Source of the DNA: Bryobacterales bacterium
GTDB lineage: Bacteria > Acidobacteriota > Terriglobia > Bryobacterales > Bryobacteraceae
Direction of reading: 5' to 3'
Length of the DNA: 58,622 bases
NCBI GenBank assembly: GCA_020851555.1
Contig: JADZCM010000030.1
Location: 1-58,622, forward strand
Both the position numbers and the translations under genes were made by a program. Shown here piece by piece: positions 57,205 to 58,622 of this stretch. Position 1 is the stretch's first letter; the number at the start of each line of letters is the position of its first letter. The notes below the pieces were generated by a model. That model searched no databases. It was not told where the DNA came from and saw only the letters and a program-made list of their open reading frames with translations.

Positions 57205-57225
57205 CCCGCACGCCGCGGCCGGGCT
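57203..57225. terminator. hairpin between convergent stops
   Basis: AGCCCG and CGGGCT pair around 11 bases and overlap the stop codons of the regulator and the membrane-fusion gene, followed by TATT. It may end both transcripts. Confidence 0.4.
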
Positions 57226-58253
57226 TATTGCGCCGAGCCGGCTATCCGGATGTGCACCGGCTCGGCGTCGAACGACAGGCCCCGCGGATTGGCGACCGTA
57301 AAGGTGACCGTGTAAAGGTGCCCCGTTGCCGATTCGACGGGGACCTCGTCGATGGAGCGAATCGTCGCGCTCAGGATCACCTCAGGGAGTAGATCAACCG
57401 AGACTTGAGCCTTTTGGCCGGCGCGCAGGCCAAACAGGTACTGCTCCGGGACTTGCGCCACCACGCGCAGCGATGAATCGTTCGAGCCGATTCCATATGC
57501 GCCCGTGGCTGGGTCGCGCACGACTACGTAGCCGTCGGCAGGCGACACGACGTCGGCCCACCTGTCTTCCGGCCCCTGTTCGTCCGAGGCATAGGCGCTC
57601 CACTGGCTCCGCTCCGCCTTAGCCAGTCCGTCGTTCGCCTGTTCGACTTCGGCTGCCGCGTCGCGAATGGCGGAGGCAGCCGCGTCCTCTTTAGTCCGCG
57701 CGGCGTCCGTCGCGGCTTCGGCGGAGGCTAGTGCCGCCTGGGAGTCATAGTAGCGGGAGACCGACAGTTCCTCCGCCTGGAATTCCTGGTCCAGGTTGTC
57801 AAGCTGTGTCTTGGTGGCGCGTTCATTAACCTCCGCCAATGCATACTCCACCCTGGCCTCACCCTGCTGGTCACGGGCGGTCTCCAGATCGGTTTGTGCA
57901 CTGCCGACGGCGTCCGCCGCCTCAGCCACGGCTGCATCCGCGTCTTCGGGCGAAACCGGGGTTTGCCGGCTCATGCCCGGCCTGAGCCCGTCAGCGGAGG
58001 GAGCCTCTCCGATAACCTGCCCCTTCACCACATAACTGTTCAACGGCACGGTGAGTTGCAGTCCCGGGGCTTCGATGGGAATCGTCACGGTTGGACCGAG
58101 GATTCCGGTCAGCACCAGTACGTTCTGGTTGCCGGCCGTTCGGGAGGCTTCGGCGGCGGTCCGGCGCCTCTGCCGGGAGAGAACCGCCCCTCCGGCCAGG
58201 GTTGCCGCCGATACGACCACGAGAACCAATCTCAACCACGTCTTCCGGTTCAT
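57225..58253 (-). CDS. orphan HlyD-type membrane-fusion protein
   Basis: A 342-residue membrane-anchored adaptor. N-terminal helix about 6-24 (LRLVLVVVSAATLAGGAVL), a first lipoyl half (VTIPIEAPGLQLTVPLNSYVVKGQVIGE), a helical hairpin (about 95-210, Ala/Glu-rich), a second lipoyl half (DVVSPADGYVVV) and a beta-barrel segment (LRVVAQVPEQYLFGLRAGQKAQVSV). AAGGAG precedes the chosen ATG; upstream sequence in frame is not protein-like. No pump or channel gene is adjacent on its strand within the window. Confidence 0.85.
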   Translation of the reverse strand: MNRKTWLRLVLVVVSAATLAGGAVLSRQRRRTAAEASRTAGNQNVLVLTGILGPTVTIPIEAPGLQLTVPLNSYVVKGQVIGEAPSADGLRPGMSRQTPVSPEDADAAVAEAADAVGSAQTDLETARDQQGEARVEYALAEVNERATKTQLDNLDQEFQAEELSVSRYYDSQAALASAEAATDAARTKEDAAASAIRDAAAEVEQANDGLAKAERSQWSAYASDEQGPEDRWADVVSPADGYVVVRDPATGAYGIGSNDSSLRVVAQVPEQYLFGLRAGQKAQVSVDLLPEVILSATIRSIDEVPVESATGHLYTVTFTVANPRGLSFDAEPVHIRIAGSAQ

Positions 58254-58622
58254 CTCATATCTCCTTCCGAGGACCGCCGCCCGTCTTTCCAAATGCTGCT
58301 GTTTGGCTGCCGCCCCATTGTTTCTCATACAAACAGATGCGGCTTCCCCCGGCCCGGCTACTCCCTCCGCAAGGGTATTGGGAAGGAGGATCGCGAAGTA
58401 TGGCTCTGTCGGGCCACGCAGGAACTGCAAGGTGGATGGACCACGGCACGCCCGAACGGGCCACACCGTTGTGGCGCCATCGTTGCAGCCGCCCGGTGTC
58501 ACCGCCGGTGCAATAATCCCCATATCGCCGGTTGAAAATTCCCCACCCCTGACAAGGGCTATAGCCGGCATCGACTCTAGAGTAGAGGAGGTGCCGAGAC
58601 CTGTTGAGGGCAAGGGAAGTGA
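58254..58622. other. upstream region of the membrane-fusion gene
   Basis: No gene is supported. A 10-bp palindrome (ACTCTAGAGT, 58574-58583) lies near the window edge and might be an operator. The next gene on either strand begins beyond the window. Confidence 0.35.

Noticed and set aside
58254..58613. N-terminal extension of the orphan membrane-fusion protein
   Set aside because: The extension lacks protein-like character; the inner ATG has AAGGAG and starts a membrane anchor.

Overview
The window looks like chromosomal DNA of a soil-type Acidobacteriota, most likely the Bryobacterales/Solibacter lineage. The evidence is high G+C throughout, an Oar-like TonB-dependent receptor with an N-terminal carboxypeptidase-regulatory-like domain, a secreted protein carrying the repeat-like C-terminal domain (TIGR03437) abundant in Candidatus Solibacter, a DUF2934 protein, an ECF sigma/anti-sigma/DUF4252 operon and several Tat-exported hydrolases. 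No rRNA, tRNA, CRISPR array, prophage or intact insertion sequence was recognised. About 48 protein genes fill most of the DNA.

Layout. 0.2-4 kb (minus): an M48 metallopeptidase behind a HerA/FtsK-type ATPase, divergent from uvrA (4-6.9 kb). 7-12 kb: Oar-like receptor and a Tat-exported alpha/beta hydrolase. 12-15 kb (minus): TIGR03437 protein and a glycosyltransferase. 15-18.7 kb (plus): a compact five-gene run of methyltransferase, beta-hydroxyacid dehydrogenase, STAS protein, 2Fe-2S ferredoxin and L-rhamnose isomerase. 18.8-21.1 kb: serS and a long-chain polyprenyl diphosphate synthase. 21.2-26 kb: a CarD-like regulator, then a translationally coupled pair (zinc-finger/Ala-Pro-rich/one-TM protein and a TPR protein). 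26-30.3 kb: alpha/beta hydrolase, the ECF sigma operon, a LuxR-type regulator remnant and two small exported proteins. 30.6-34.5 kb: Tat-lipoprotein carboxylesterase, a small unknown, an exported Gfo/Idh/MocA protein and an exported RidA.

34.5-42.2 kb (plus): histidine kinase, NarL-type regulator, receiver-only protein, a duplicated-permease anion ABC transporter lacking a binding protein, and an ABC exporter with an altered Q-loop. 42.3-47.6 kb (minus) is the most unusual part: PAP2-type phosphatase, nucleotide-exchange-type carrier, short Omp85-type barrel and a secreted protein with protein-kinase-like motifs, in one tight operon. 47.8-49.8 kb: DUF2934 protein, mannose-1-phosphate guanylyltransferase and a small secreted protein. 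50.2-57.2 kb: a MacA/MacB/TolC-type tripartite pump followed by its probable histidine kinase/response regulator. 57.2-58.3 kb (minus): an orphan membrane-fusion protein.

Much of the window concerns the envelope: export, signalling across the membrane and periplasmic chemistry. A recurrent inverted-repeat motif (GGGAGTTCTCCC followed by AGTA) lies before three genes, suggesting a shared regulator, possibly one of the NarL-type proteins encoded here.
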